Shown here: piece after piece, positions 1-7,673 of the stretch
Layout: each line of letters opens with the position of its first letter
How positions within the stretch are numbered: position 1 is the first letter of the stretch
NCBI GenBank assembly: GCA_023412005.1
Contig: JAEYOE010000024.1
Location: 41,308-105,307 of the forward strand
DNA from: Bacillota bacterium
GTDB taxonomy: Bacteria; Bacillota; Clostridia; Christensenellales; SZUA-584
Length of the DNA: 64,000 bases
Direction: 5' to 3'
Translations under genes and position numbers: made by a program
The notes under the pieces: model-generated
Told to the model about the DNA's origin: nothing
The model's database searches: none
The model's input: only the letters and a program-made list of their open reading frames with translations

Positions 1-2
1 TT

Positions 3-170
3 CTGCTTGGTGAGCAGGCAGGTGCCGCGCAATGGGCGGGCGGCGCGCTGGTGATAGGCGGCATGGTGTTGATCGGTACAAAAAAAGAAAAAGCATCACG
101 CTCTGATATGAAATATATTGACAAACAGGTGTCTTTTGATCATGCCGAGAAAATGAGCAAGAACGACTAA
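3..170 (+). CDS. C-terminal end of a DMT/EamA-type membrane transporter (partial)
   Basis: The window opens inside a reading frame in the third frame that runs 55 codons to a TAA. The visible residues contain a hydrophobic helix (GALVIGGMVLIGT) preceded by LGEQAGAAQW and followed by a charged cytoplasmic tail ending in KMSKND. The pattern 'L-G-E-x-x-x-x-x-Q-x-x-G-x-x-L-I-x-x-G' is typical of the last transmembrane helix of EamA/drug-metabolite transporter family permeases. Substrate cannot be told from this fragment, and the start lies outside the window. The family call is an inference from a short segment. Confidence 0.6.
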   Translation: MLGEQAGAAQWAGGALVIGGMVLIGTKKEKASRSDMKYIDKQVSFDHAEKMSKND

Positions 171-326
171 GAGAAAATCAGGTTCTTAACTTTTAACTGT
201 ATTTTTCAATTTGCGTTTTATATGATATCAAAAATTATCAAGCCGAAAGCGTGCGTCCACCACACCAACGCCGCCCAATCCCTCAGCTTTTTTGGTGGAC
301 TCAAGACCAGCTAAAATAAAAAAACC

Positions 327-355
327 TTGACACGAGCACATGGTCTACTTATAAT
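327..355 (+). promoter_or_regulatory. Strong sigma-A promoter of the padR-ABC unit
   Basis: A perfect -35 TTGACA (327-332) and a perfect -10 TATAAT (350-355) are separated by exactly 17 bp, about 30 bp ahead of the PadR start. The sequence just after the -10 (353-372, ATACTCAACG..AAACTATT) matches the left half of the operator repeated at 964 and 1026, so the promoter is probably autoregulated. Upstream, 171-326 holds no gene; it has a widely spaced 7-bp inverted repeat (GTCCACC 256-262 / GGTGGAC 295-301) of unknown meaning. Confidence 0.85.
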
Positions 356-385
356 ACTCAACGTAAACTATTCGGAGGTATTCAT

Positions 386-925
386 GTGACACGATTACTT
401 GTGTTGGGTATGCTGGATATGCAACCCATGTCCGGTTACGATATTCAACAGACACTGAAAATCACAAATGCCGAGCGCTGGGGCGGTGTAATGCTCGGTT
501 CCATCTATCACGCGCTTAAAAAAATGGAGCAGGAAGGGCATGTGGCTGTTCACAGCATTGAGCAAACCGGGCACAGGCAAAAAGCAATATACACCATTAC
601 CGAAAAAGGCAAGCAACACTTGAAAGACCTTGTGCGTGAATCTTTGATGGAATCGTCGGTGGTATACCCCTCAACGATCTACTCAGGGCTGTCTTTCTAT
701 GACAAACTTGATAAAGATAGCGCGCGGACAGCGTTACAAGCTCAGCGCCGTAGGTTGGATGAGGAATTTGCGGCGCAGGAAGAGGGATTTGAAGTCAAGA
801 GTCAAGCCATGAAAAACCACTTTCCACCCATGGTTAGCCTCATTTTGGATCATATGCGCGCTGTTGTCCGCTTACAGCAGGATTTTGTGGATAAAGCGCT
901 TGAGATTATAAGTACAGAACAATAG
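386..925 (+). CDS. PadR family transcriptional regulator
   Basis: A 179-aa protein with an N-terminal winged-helix domain (about residues 1-85: LLVLGMLDMQPMSGYDIQQTL, then the wing GHRQKAIYTITEKGK) and a C-terminal helical dimerisation domain of the PadR/Vir type. The start is GTG at 386, 7 nt after a GGAGG site (374-378). An ATG two bases earlier (384) is followed at once by TGA and cannot be used. PadR proteins are usually repressors that respond to phenolics or drugs and control a neighbouring exporter. Here the next two genes encode an ABC exporter whose leader carries two copies of a candidate PadR operator. Effector unknown. Confidence 0.9.
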   Translation: MTRLLVLGMLDMQPMSGYDIQQTLKITNAERWGGVMLGSIYHALKKMEQEGHVAVHSIEQTGHRQKAIYTITEKGKQHLKDLVRESLMESSVVYPSTIYSGLSFYDKLDKDSARTALQAQRRRLDEEFAAQEEGFEVKSQAMKNHFPPMVSLILDHMRAVVRLQQDFVDKALEIISTEQ

Positions 926-929
926 AACA

Positions 930-951
930 AACTCCCCATCAAGCGGGAGTT
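930..951 (+). terminator. Weak hairpin after padR
   Basis: AACTCCC (930-936) pairs with GGGAGTT (945-951) around an 8-nt loop, directly after the padR stop. It is followed by ATAATATG rather than a run of T, so it may only slow or partly terminate padR transcription before the exporter genes. Confidence 0.3.
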
Positions 952-963
952 ATAATATGCGCA

Positions 964-1046
964 TATACTCAACATTGTTTATACTACATTGATAAGATGC
1001 TCTCCAGGGAGCAAAAAATAGCCCGTATACTCAACATTGTTTATAC
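964..1046 (+). promoter_or_regulatory. Two identical 21-bp operator repeats ahead of the ABC exporter
   Basis: TATACTCAACATTGTTTATAC occurs perfectly at 964-984 and again at 1026-1046, 62 bp apart, in the leader of the ABC ATPase gene. Each copy is an imperfect palindrome of the form TATAnnCAAnnTTGnnTATA (14 of 20 positions symmetric). A degraded copy overlaps the start region of the padR promoter near 353. The position and dyad symmetry make this the likely binding site of the PadR protein encoded at 386. PadR as the ligand is inferred from adjacency; no -35/-10 pair between the repeats is convincing. Confidence 0.65.
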
Positions 1047-1072
1047 ATCATTATTTATATGAGGAGGTTACT

Positions 1073-1789
1073 ATGAACTTGATCGAAGCAAAGCAAATTT
1101 ACAAATCATTTAGAAGCCGCGAGGTGATAAAGGGCATTGATTTGCAGATACGACGGGGAGAAATTCTCGCGGTAATCGGCCCGAATGGCGCGGGGAAGTC
1201 CACAACGCTTTCCATGCTGCTTGGTATTATGCAGCCGGATGCCGGAGAGATTCATCGCTGGCGTGCCGATTACAAGGCGCATATCGGTGTGCAGCTTCAG
1301 TCTACCCCATTTTTTGAAGGCTACACCGTGGAAGAGAACCTGTTGCTTTTTTCAGCTTTTTATCATGTAAAGCTCAGCAAAGATAAGATTGCCCAAACGC
1401 TTATAGACTGCGATTTGTTTGATGTTCGACGCACACCCGCCGTTCGACTGTCTGGCGGCCAGCAAAAACGCTTGGCTATTGCAATCACAACCGTGCATAA
1501 TCCTGAGCTTATCGTGCTTGATGAACCCACTGCCGGGCTTGATCCGGTTGCAAGGCACGACATCCGCGGCATGATCCGCAGGCTCAACAGCCAAAATGTG
1601 ACTGTGGTGTTCTCCTCTCACGACATGGAAGAAGTCGCAAAAACCGCCGACCGCGTGATACTGGTTCACGAAGGTGTGGTCGTAACAGAGGGAAAACCAA
1701 ATGAGCTGCTTTCAAAGTATCAGACAGAAACCCTTGAAGATGTCTACATTCAGCTTACCGCTAACGAAAACAGGAGGAACATCATATGA
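1073..1789 (+). CDS. ABC transporter ATP-binding protein (exporter)
   Basis: A 238-aa ATPase with Walker A GPNGAGKST (about residues 37-45), signature LSGGQQKR, Walker B LIVLDEPTAG and a switch His in SSHDMEE. The ATG at 1073 follows a strong GAGGAGG site (1061-1067); an upstream in-frame start at 1037 has no such site. It energises the ABC-2 permease encoded next, with which it overlaps by ATGA. Context (PadR regulator, operators) suggests efflux of a toxic small molecule, drug or peptide. The Q-loop region is unusually short between the first domain and the ADYKAHIGVQLQ stretch, as in other small ABC-2 exporters. Confidence 0.92.
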   Translation: MNLIEAKQIYKSFRSREVIKGIDLQIRRGEILAVIGPNGAGKSTTLSMLLGIMQPDAGEIHRWRADYKAHIGVQLQSTPFFEGYTVEENLLLFSAFYHVKLSKDKIAQTLIDCDLFDVRRTPAVRLSGGQQKRLAIAITTVHNPELIVLDEPTAGLDPVARHDIRGMIRRLNSQNVTVVFSSHDMEEVAKTADRVILVHEGVVVTEGKPNELLSKYQTETLEDVYIQLTANENRRNII

Positions 1790-2502
1790 AAACGATATTT
1801 GCACTGACACTGAAATCTGCCACGCGCGATCCCTATTTGTTGTTCTGGTCGTTGCTGCTGCCGATTGGAGGCACAGTGGCACTCGGGCTCCTGATTCAGA
1901 CACCCGAATACCCAAAACAAATACTCACAGGTATGATGGCGGTAAGTATGATGTTTTATGCATTCATGACAACATCGTATACGGTGTTGTCTCACCGTCG
2001 CAGAGGCGTTTACAGCCTCATGCGTGTAACGCCCATGCCGCTGTGGAAATACATTTTCAGCGTATCAGCCGCATGGACACTCACTGCTGTGTTATCGGGC
2101 TTGCTGGTGTTGATATCCGGAGTCCTCGTGTTTCAGTTTCAAATCGATGTGCTTTCGTTTGTCAGCTTATTACCCAGCGCGATATTGGCTTGCCTTGGTT
2201 ATGTGTTTTTAAGCTTTTTCGTGGCTGGTTTGAACCGCACCGAGGGTGGCATCAGCATGATGACCAACTTGATCTCATTGCCGCTGATGTTTTTAAGCGA
2301 TGCGTTTTATTCTTTAAACTCCGCACCGGCATGGATACAGACAACAAGCCGGTTTAATCCGTTTCAGTGGTTTGTAACGGCGCTGCGAAGTGCGCTTGAC
2401 TGGCAAGGCCAGAACTATATCATCAGCATACTGATTTTAGCGGGTATTTGCATCGCAACCCTTTTGCTGGCTGTACGGACATTCAAATATGCAGAGACAT
2501 AA
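1786..2502 (+). CDS. ABC-2 type transporter permease
   Basis: A 238-aa integral membrane protein with about six hydrophobic segments (for example LLFWSLLLPIGGTVALGLLI near residue 18 and a last helix IISILILAGICIATLLLAV). Its start overlaps the ATPase stop (ATGA, 1786-1789), so the two are translationally coupled. The internal motif NLISLPLMFLSDAFYSLNSAPAWIQ resembles the conserved 'P-x-x-F-x-S-x-x-F' and 'P-x-W-x-Q' signature of ABC-2 exporters of the DrrB/NodJ type. It forms the channel half of the PadR-controlled exporter. Substrate unknown. Confidence 0.9.
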   Translation: MKTIFALTLKSATRDPYLLFWSLLLPIGGTVALGLLIQTPEYPKQILTGMMAVSMMFYAFMTTSYTVLSHRRRGVYSLMRVTPMPLWKYIFSVSAAWTLTAVLSGLLVLISGVLVFQFQIDVLSFVSLLPSAILACLGYVFLSFFVAGLNRTEGGISMMTNLISLPLMFLSDAFYSLNSAPAWIQTTSRFNPFQWFVTALRSALDWQGQNYIISILILAGICIATLLLAVRTFKYAET

Positions 2503-2512
2503 CGATGTTAAC

Positions 2513-2551
2513 GCAAAAGCTCTCTCATTTCATTCATGAAAGAGCTTTTGC
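2513..2551. terminator. Bidirectional intrinsic terminator
   Basis: GCAAAAGCTCT (2513-2523) and AGAGCTTTTGC (2541-2551) form a perfect 11-bp stem with A/T runs built into the arms. It lies between the convergent ABC permease (plus strand) and the amidase-like gene (minus strand) and can serve both. Confidence 0.8.
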
Positions 2552-2573
2552 TGCACCCTTGTTATTCTATCGC

Positions 2574-3068
2574 TTATTTTCTCACGCCGAGAATATGGAT
2601 AAACCGAAGCTTCAAAAACTGATATGACGAAAGCGGGCGATCCAGGCTGTCGAACGTGTGCGTCGCCACCAAAAGCCCATCGAGTCCGAGGCTCTTTTCC
2701 GTGCTGACGATCACCTGCGTGTGCGTAAAACGCGCGGATGTTTCCGCAAACTGCGAAATATCGCCCGGCTGTACCGCATCCATCGAAACCTCCTCGCCGA
2801 CCGGGCCCGGGCCCGATTTTCGTATGAGGAAGTTAAAAAGATACGGCACGCCCGTCCACGACGGCGCATGGTTGTTCGCGCTGATGTAATACCACCCGAA
2901 CGTGGGCTTATAGTTCATCACACCGCTACCCGCATAAAGGCACTGCGACGCAAAATTCGTGCAATCGCCGCCGATACCGTCGTAGTTGTAGTATTGCGGA
3001 TTGCGCGACATCGCCCATTTCCGCGCATACGCAATCGCCGCATCTCGGTCATACACCTTCAGCGCCAT
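2574..3068 (-). CDS. Amidase_6-type putative amidase (CHAP-like fold), no signal peptide
   Basis: A 164-aa protein matching the putative amidase family PF12671: YDRDAAIAYARKWA at the start, then NYDGIGGDCTNFASQCL containing the likely catalytic Cys (about residue 37), and FTHTQVIVS with the likely catalytic His. Related domains in other Firmicutes sit on secreted proteins. This copy begins directly with the domain and has no signal peptide or anchor, so it may act in the cytosol or be released by lysis. The ATG at 3068 is chosen because AAAGGAG lies 9 nt upstream; a longer in-frame start at 3089 has none. Function is inferred from family only. Confidence 0.8.
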   Translation of the reverse strand: MALKVYDRDAAIAYARKWAMSRNPQYYNYDGIGGDCTNFASQCLYAGSGVMNYKPTFGWYYISANNHAPSWTGVPYLFNFLIRKSGPGPVGEEVSMDAVQPGDISQFAETSARFTHTQVIVSTEKSLGLDGLLVATHTFDSLDRPLSSYQFLKLRFIHILGVRK

Positions 3069-3157
3069 AACAAAAAGCTCCTTTCGCACATTTGTTTATC
3101 GTATGCGAAAAGAGCTTGTTTTGCGTCTCTTACCCTACTGACGGCGATCCCTCCGGC

Positions 3158-3676
3158 TTAAGTCTGCAGCCAGTGCGCAAACAGCGGTTTGTAGACGAGC
3201 CGCCCTTCCTCGCGCGTGCTTTCAAACAGTATCACCTCATCCACGGTGAAGTCTCGGCGCGCAGCCGGTACCGCCGCGATATCCAACACACCAAATGGAC
3301 GGAATTGCCGCGCGAGCGTGATGTGCGGCTTAAACGCACGCGGCTCTCTCTCAAAACCGCACCGTTCCAGCGCCGCTTCAAGACTTTTATGAAGGGCAGA
3401 GAGCTTATCAAGCTCCCCGCTCACCTTGGCTGATACAATATCGCGACCGAAGACCTGCAAGCCGCCACAATGAAGCTGAACGGCACCGGGTCTCACATGC
3501 GCAATGGCATCGCTGACTGCCGCAATCTTTGCGGGCAACACCTCACCTAAAAACCTCAGCGTCATGTGCAGGTTCGCTTCATGTGTGAAGTTGCCCTTGC
3601 CCGATTTTTTCAGCTCTTGCTGAAGGCTGACCAAATGCGCTTCAATGCCCGTTTTCACGCCGATAAACAGTCTCAT
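3158..3676 (-). CDS. thpR: RNA 2',3'-cyclic phosphodiesterase (LigT/ThpR)
   Basis: A 172-aa protein of the 2H phosphoesterase superfamily. Both catalytic H-x-T-x motifs are present: HMTL (about residue 41) and HITL (about residue 122), in the usual positions for the roughly 180-aa ThpR family. It hydrolyses 2',3'-cyclic phosphate ends of RNA to 2'-phosphates. It lies 7 bp downstream of htpG on the same strand and is probably cotranscribed with it. The ribosome site is weak, which fits translation coupled to htpG. Confidence 0.9.
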   Translation of the reverse strand: MRLFIGVKTGIEAHLVSLQQELKKSGKGNFTHEANLHMTLRFLGEVLPAKIAAVSDAIAHVRPGAVQLHCGGLQVFGRDIVSAKVSGELDKLSALHKSLEAALERCGFEREPRAFKPHITLARQFRPFGVLDIAAVPAARRDFTVDEVILFESTREEGRLVYKPLFAHWLQT

Positions 3677-3683
3677 TGCCGTG

Positions 3684-5564
3684 TCAGCCCATCAGCTTGC
3701 AGATGTTGTTGCTGAATGCAAGCGGGTCTTCCACGCTAAGCCCTTCCATCAGCAGCGCCTGATTATACAGCAGATCGGTATACAGCTTGAATTTCTCTTC
3801 GTCGTGCTCAAACGCATCCTTGAGCGACGCATAAACGCTGTGCGCGGGGTTCAGCTCCAGCACCTTTTCTGCGGCGATGTCCGGGTTGCCCGGCATCGAT
3901 TTTAGAATCTTCTCCATCTCGATGGACACCTGCCCGTCGCTGATCAGGCACACCGGGTGGCTTTTGAGCCGCTTGCTGAGGCGGATATCCTTGACCTTGC
4001 CCGCGAGCTGCTCCTTCATTTTGTCGAAAAGCGCCTTGTCGTCCTTGGCCTGCGACTCGGCTTCCTTCTTCTCCTCCTCGGTATCAAGGCCCACATCCGC
4101 CGCGGAGACGGATTTGAACGCCTTCTCCTTGTAGTTCATCAGCACCTGAATCGCGAACTCGTCCACGTCCTCGGTCAGATAGAGTATCTCATAGCCCTTA
4201 TCGAGCACCATTTCGGTCTGCGGCATTTTACCGATGCGATCCACCGATTCGCCCGCCGCGTAATAGATGTATTTCTGGTCGTCCTTCATGCGGTCAACAT
4301 ACTCCTGCAGCGTGACCATCTTCTTTTCGGACGACGAGTAGAACATCAGCAGATCCTGAAGATCGTCTTTATCCATGCCAAAGCTGTTGTATGTGCCGAA
4401 TTTGAGCTGTCTGCCGAACGAGCTATAAAACGCTTCGTACTTCTCGCGGTCGTTCTTCAGCAGGTTCTCGAGCTCCGATTTGATTTTGTTCTTGATGTTT
4501 TTCGCAATCAGCTTGAGCTGGCGGTTGTGCTGCAGCAGCTCGCGCGAGATGTTCAGCGAAAGATCGTCTGACTCGACCATGCCGCGCACAAAGCTGAAAT
4601 AGTCCGGCAGCAGATCGGCACATTTGTTCATGATCAGCACACCGCTGGAATACAGCTCCAGCCCCTTTTCAAACTCCTTGGTGTAAAAGTCGTACGGCGT
4701 TTTCTCGGGGATGAACAGTATCGCGTTGTAGCGCACCGTGCCTTCGGTTTTGATATGAAGATATTTTACCGGCTTGTCGAACCCGAAATGCTTCTCGGCA
4801 TAGAACTGCTCGTAATCTTCGTCGGTCAGCTCAGCTTTGTTTTTGCGCCAAATCGGCACCATGCTGTTGAGCACCTGTTCTTCCACCACGGTTTCGTATT
4901 CGTCCTTCTCGCCTTCCTTGGGGCGCGTTTCGGATATGTCCATCTTGATGGGGTAGCGGATGAAATCGGAATACTTTTTCACAAGCGCGCGCAGACGGTA
5001 TTCCTCCAAAAACTCATCGTAGTTCTCGTCTTCGGCGTTCTCCTTAATGTGTAGCGTGATTTCCGTGCCGACGGTCTCCTTGGCAACCGGCTCAATTGTG
5101 TAGCCGCTTTCCCCTTCAGATTCCCATTTGAAGGCTTCATCGCTGCCGAGCGCGCGGCTGACCACGCTGACCCTATCGGCCACCATAAATGCGGAATAAA
5201 AGCCGACACCAAACTGGCCGATGATGTCGTAGCCGTCTTTGATTTCATGCTCTTTCTTGAAGTTCAGCGTGCCGCTTTTGGCGATGGTGCCAAGGTTGTC
5301 TTCCAGTTCCTCCTTGGTCATGCCGATGCCGGTGTCGATGATACGCAACGTCCGGCTCGCCTTGTTCGGGATCAGCCTGATATAGTAATCCGCACTGTTA
5401 AAGCTGATGGAGTCGTCGGTAAGCGCTTTGTAATAGATTTTGTCGATTGCGTCACTCGCGTTACTGATCAGCTCACGGAGAAAAATCTCCTTGTGCGTAT
5501 AAATTGAGTGAATCATCAGATTCAGCAGCTGCTTTGATTCGGCTTTAAATTGCTTTTTGGCCAT
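3684..5564 (-). CDS. htpG: Molecular chaperone HtpG (Hsp90)
   Basis: A 626-aa cytosolic Hsp90 homologue of normal bacterial length. The N-terminal GHKL ATPase domain shows the Bergerat-fold boxes: ELISNASDAIDKI, IDTGIGMT, and GQFGVGFYSAFMV. The middle and C-terminal dimerisation domains follow without a charged linker, as in other bacterial HtpG. The ATG at 5564 has AAAAAGGAG upstream. A perfect CIRCE element and a good sigma-A promoter precede it, so it should be controlled by the heat-shock repressor HrcA (not encoded in this window). Confidence 0.98.
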   Translation of the reverse strand: MAKKQFKAESKQLLNLMIHSIYTHKEIFLRELISNASDAIDKIYYKALTDDSISFNSADYYIRLIPNKASRTLRIIDTGIGMTKEELEDNLGTIAKSGTLNFKKEHEIKDGYDIIGQFGVGFYSAFMVADRVSVVSRALGSDEAFKWESEGESGYTIEPVAKETVGTEITLHIKENAEDENYDEFLEEYRLRALVKKYSDFIRYPIKMDISETRPKEGEKDEYETVVEEQVLNSMVPIWRKNKAELTDEDYEQFYAEKHFGFDKPVKYLHIKTEGTVRYNAILFIPEKTPYDFYTKEFEKGLELYSSGVLIMNKCADLLPDYFSFVRGMVESDDLSLNISRELLQHNRQLKLIAKNIKNKIKSELENLLKNDREKYEAFYSSFGRQLKFGTYNSFGMDKDDLQDLLMFYSSSEKKMVTLQEYVDRMKDDQKYIYYAAGESVDRIGKMPQTEMVLDKGYEILYLTEDVDEFAIQVLMNYKEKAFKSVSAADVGLDTEEEKKEAESQAKDDKALFDKMKEQLAGKVKDIRLSKRLKSHPVCLISDGQVSIEMEKILKSMPGNPDIAAEKVLELNPAHSVYASLKDAFEHDEEKFKLYTDLLYNQALLMEGLSVEDPLAFSNNICKLMG

Positions 5565-5592
5565 TTAGTCCGTCTCCTTTTTCACGTTGTTG

Positions 5593-5619
5593 TTAGCACT
5601 CCTTTGCTTTGAGTGCTAA
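5593..5619 (-). promoter_or_regulatory. CIRCE operator (HrcA binding site) of htpG
   Basis: TTAGCACTC (5593-5601), nine spacer bases, GAGTGCTAA (5611-5619): a perfect match to the consensus CIRCE inverted repeat, immediately downstream of the promoter -10 box and in the untranslated leader of htpG. Confidence 0.97.
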
Positions 5620-5623
5620 AGGT

Positions 5624-5652
5624 ATTTTAGCACCATCCGGGCGCGATTTCAA
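5624..5652 (-). promoter_or_regulatory. Sigma-A promoter of htpG-thpR
   Basis: Read on the minus strand: -35 TTGAAA (5652-5647), 17-bp spacer, -10 TAAAAT (5629-5624). Transcription would start inside or at the edge of the CIRCE element, the standard arrangement for HrcA repression. Confidence 0.8.
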
Positions 5653-5716
5653 CACCTTCGGCAGGAAAAAGAGATTTATTTACATTTTATTCGAATTTTA
5701 CGATATGATCGTAGCA

Positions 5717-5742
5717 AACGGACAGTCGCAAGACTGCCCGTT
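5717..5742 (-). terminator. Hairpin downstream of the glycosyltransferase gene
   Basis: AACGG-a-CAGTC (5717-5727) pairs with GACTG-c-CCGTT (5732-5742) around a GCAA loop. It lies 38 bp past the stop of the minus-strand GT39 gene. There is no clear T run after it, so it is terminator-like only. Confidence 0.4.
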
Positions 5743-5779
5743 CATAGACTATAGATAATGGTCCGGTTAGCAGTTCCGC

Positions 5780-7327
5780 TTACTCAAACTTTTTAATGGC
5801 CTGCAGTGCCTCATCCACCGTAAACTTCGGACCTCTGCAAATTAATATAGGCGTTTCACCGGGCTTGCGATAAACCGTTCTTGAAATTTTGGCAACCGTC
5901 ACATTGTCGAACACCTTTTGCATTTCTTCCTGTGATTCACCAACCGTGATCCATGTTTTTCGGCCGATATTATCCATGCTGAAGAAGTAATAATTCAGTT
6001 GTCCGCATGTCGCGTTCGGCAAGCCTTTACTCGCGCCGAAAAGATCAATGGCCCCGGCCCATCCGTAATTTTGCGTGACGATTGCTGTATCTGCCCGTTC
6101 CTCCCCCGATAGACTGTTATAAGCCTCCGTCACGTCATCAACCAGCACATCCCATTCGAGCCGATCGTAGAAATACTGCGGCAATTCGACCTGTGTATTA
6201 TTGTCAAGCCTGATCGATTTGGTACCGAATAGACCTCCAATCGTATCGTAGTATTGAACAAGGCTGTCAACCGGAAGTATGGGCATGAAATTTGGTGCTT
6301 GGATCACACCTGTTATCACGATCAGGCATGCATAGACAGCAATCAAAATCTTCTTTATGATTTTTGAAGCGAACCTCTCGAGAACGATCGCTCCACCGGC
6401 CAGCAGCATCGCATAAGCCGGAATAAGCATATACATCTTAGCTCCAGTCACCAGAAAAACGGAAAAGAGAATGACGAACGTGATACCTAGCAGCCGATAT
6501 TTCTTTCCTTCCTTGTCAAACAACACATAATAAAGCCCCATCAGCCATAACGGAAGCAGGAACACATTCATTCCGACCACCTGCATGAGGACAAATTCAA
6601 CAGCACTCGCGTGGACGGCTTTGCCCACAGAATAGGCTCCCCAGTAGTCGACAATCGGAAAGCCGTTTCCCATCTGCCAGATCAATGCCGGCAGTATCAT
6701 AATCAATGCGATGCCCGCTCCCATCCACGGCCAGCGCGTTGCATACATTTTTCTATGTTTTGTTACCAGAACGGCCAAAGCCAAACCCGCAATAAAAAAG
6801 ATCATGGAAGGCTTTGTCATCAGCCCGATTCCGGCTATAGCGCCTATTAGAAGCCACAGTTTGTTGTTTTCGCTTTTGATCAGTTTTATCAGACAATAAA
6901 ACAATAGCATGATCATAAACTGATCAAGAAAATCGTAGGTGTAAAGCGATCCAACCGCCATCCAGACGGGCACAAACGCCGCGGCCAGCGCCGCAAGCGC
7001 CATGGCCAGCCTTCCGCCGCCGAGTTCCTTCGCCATCAGCCCCGCTATAATGACGGCAGCGCCGCTGAACAGCGAAGGCAGCAGATGGATGACGAAAAGC
7101 GAATTGCCGAATACCGCCGTCATTAGCGCGAGCAGTGTCGGCGCAACGGGCGGAATATCCACAAACCCAAGGCTTAAGTGCTGACTGCAAGCCATTGTAT
7201 ACATCTCATCGAGAAAGTAGCCGTAATTTTCACTTATGATCAGATGACAGATGGTGGTAGCGAGCGCGATGTAGACAACAAGTGCAAGATTTCCTGTCAG
7301 AGTTTTTAAATCAAATATTTTCTTCAT
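5780..7327 (-). CDS. Glycosyltransferase family 39 (PMT/ArnT-like) membrane protein
   Basis: A 515-aa polytopic membrane protein with about 10-12 hydrophobic helices and a C-terminal extracytoplasmic domain of roughly 170 residues. The first loop carries YGYFLDEMYTMACSQHLSLGFVDIPPVAPTL, where the acidic D-E pair matches the catalytic acidic residue of the PMT_2 (PF13231) family. These enzymes use polyprenyl-phosphate sugars to glycosylate proteins, lipids or wall polymers on the outer face of the membrane. It stands alone. The ATG at 7327 follows GGAGCGATATCA. Confidence 0.85.
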   Translation of the reverse strand: MKKIFDLKTLTGNLALVVYIALATTICHLIISENYGYFLDEMYTMACSQHLSLGFVDIPPVAPTLLALMTAVFGNSLFVIHLLPSLFSGAAVIIAGLMAKELGGGRLAMALAALAAAFVPVWMAVGSLYTYDFLDQFMIMLLFYCLIKLIKSENNKLWLLIGAIAGIGLMTKPSMIFFIAGLALAVLVTKHRKMYATRWPWMGAGIALIMILPALIWQMGNGFPIVDYWGAYSVGKAVHASAVEFVLMQVVGMNVFLLPLWLMGLYYVLFDKEGKKYRLLGITFVILFSVFLVTGAKMYMLIPAYAMLLAGGAIVLERFASKIIKKILIAVYACLIVITGVIQAPNFMPILPVDSLVQYYDTIGGLFGTKSIRLDNNTQVELPQYFYDRLEWDVLVDDVTEAYNSLSGEERADTAIVTQNYGWAGAIDLFGASKGLPNATCGQLNYYFFSMDNIGRKTWITVGESQEEMQKVFDNVTVAKISRTVYRKPGETPILICRGPKFTVDEALQAIKKFE

Positions 7328-7446
7328 TGATATCGCTCCGTATGATTGCTTGTTTTAGCAGACGGTTGGCTTTGCATCTGTGATACGCTTAATGCCGTTG
7401 GATTATAATAAGGGATAAACCTGCTGACCGGTTGTTTGCTGATAAA

Positions 7447-7475
7447 ATTATAGTTGATATTGCTGTTTTCGTCTA
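7447..7475 (-). promoter_or_regulatory. Candidate promoter of the GT39 gene
   Basis: Minus strand: TAGACG (7475-7470), 17-bp spacer, TATAAT (7452-7447), about 120 bp ahead of the start. The -35 is weak. The 7328-7673 gap is otherwise AT-rich with no convincing gene. Confidence 0.4.
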
Positions 7476-7630
7476 TGCAGTTATTATGTTTCAATTTAAA
7501 GTGACAGATATTGTAGAACTGATTTGATACATAACGCGTCACAAATAAACACAAATGCATCAAGCAAATGATGCAAATACTGTTTTGGAAGCCATTCTTT
7601 CAAACTTTAAGTGCATTATTTAAAACAGAA

Positions 7631-7660
7631 AAACCGCTTAAACCATTGTCTAAGCGGTTT
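7631..7660 (-). terminator. Intrinsic terminator after the lipoprotein gene
   Basis: AAACCGCTTA (7631-7640) and TAAGCGGTTT (7651-7660) form a perfect 10-bp stem, 14 bp beyond the stop of the minus-strand lipoprotein gene; the minus strand continues with TCTGTTTTA. Confidence 0.75.
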
Positions 7661-7673
7661 ATAAGGCTATTAT

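Noticed and set aside
1701..2357. 218-codon plus-strand frame
   Set aside because: Overlaps the ABC permease in another frame; no ribosome site and shadow-like composition.
7324..7563. 79-codon minus-strand frame upstream of the GT39 gene
   Set aside because: AT-rich composition, no ribosome site, and it spans the likely promoter.
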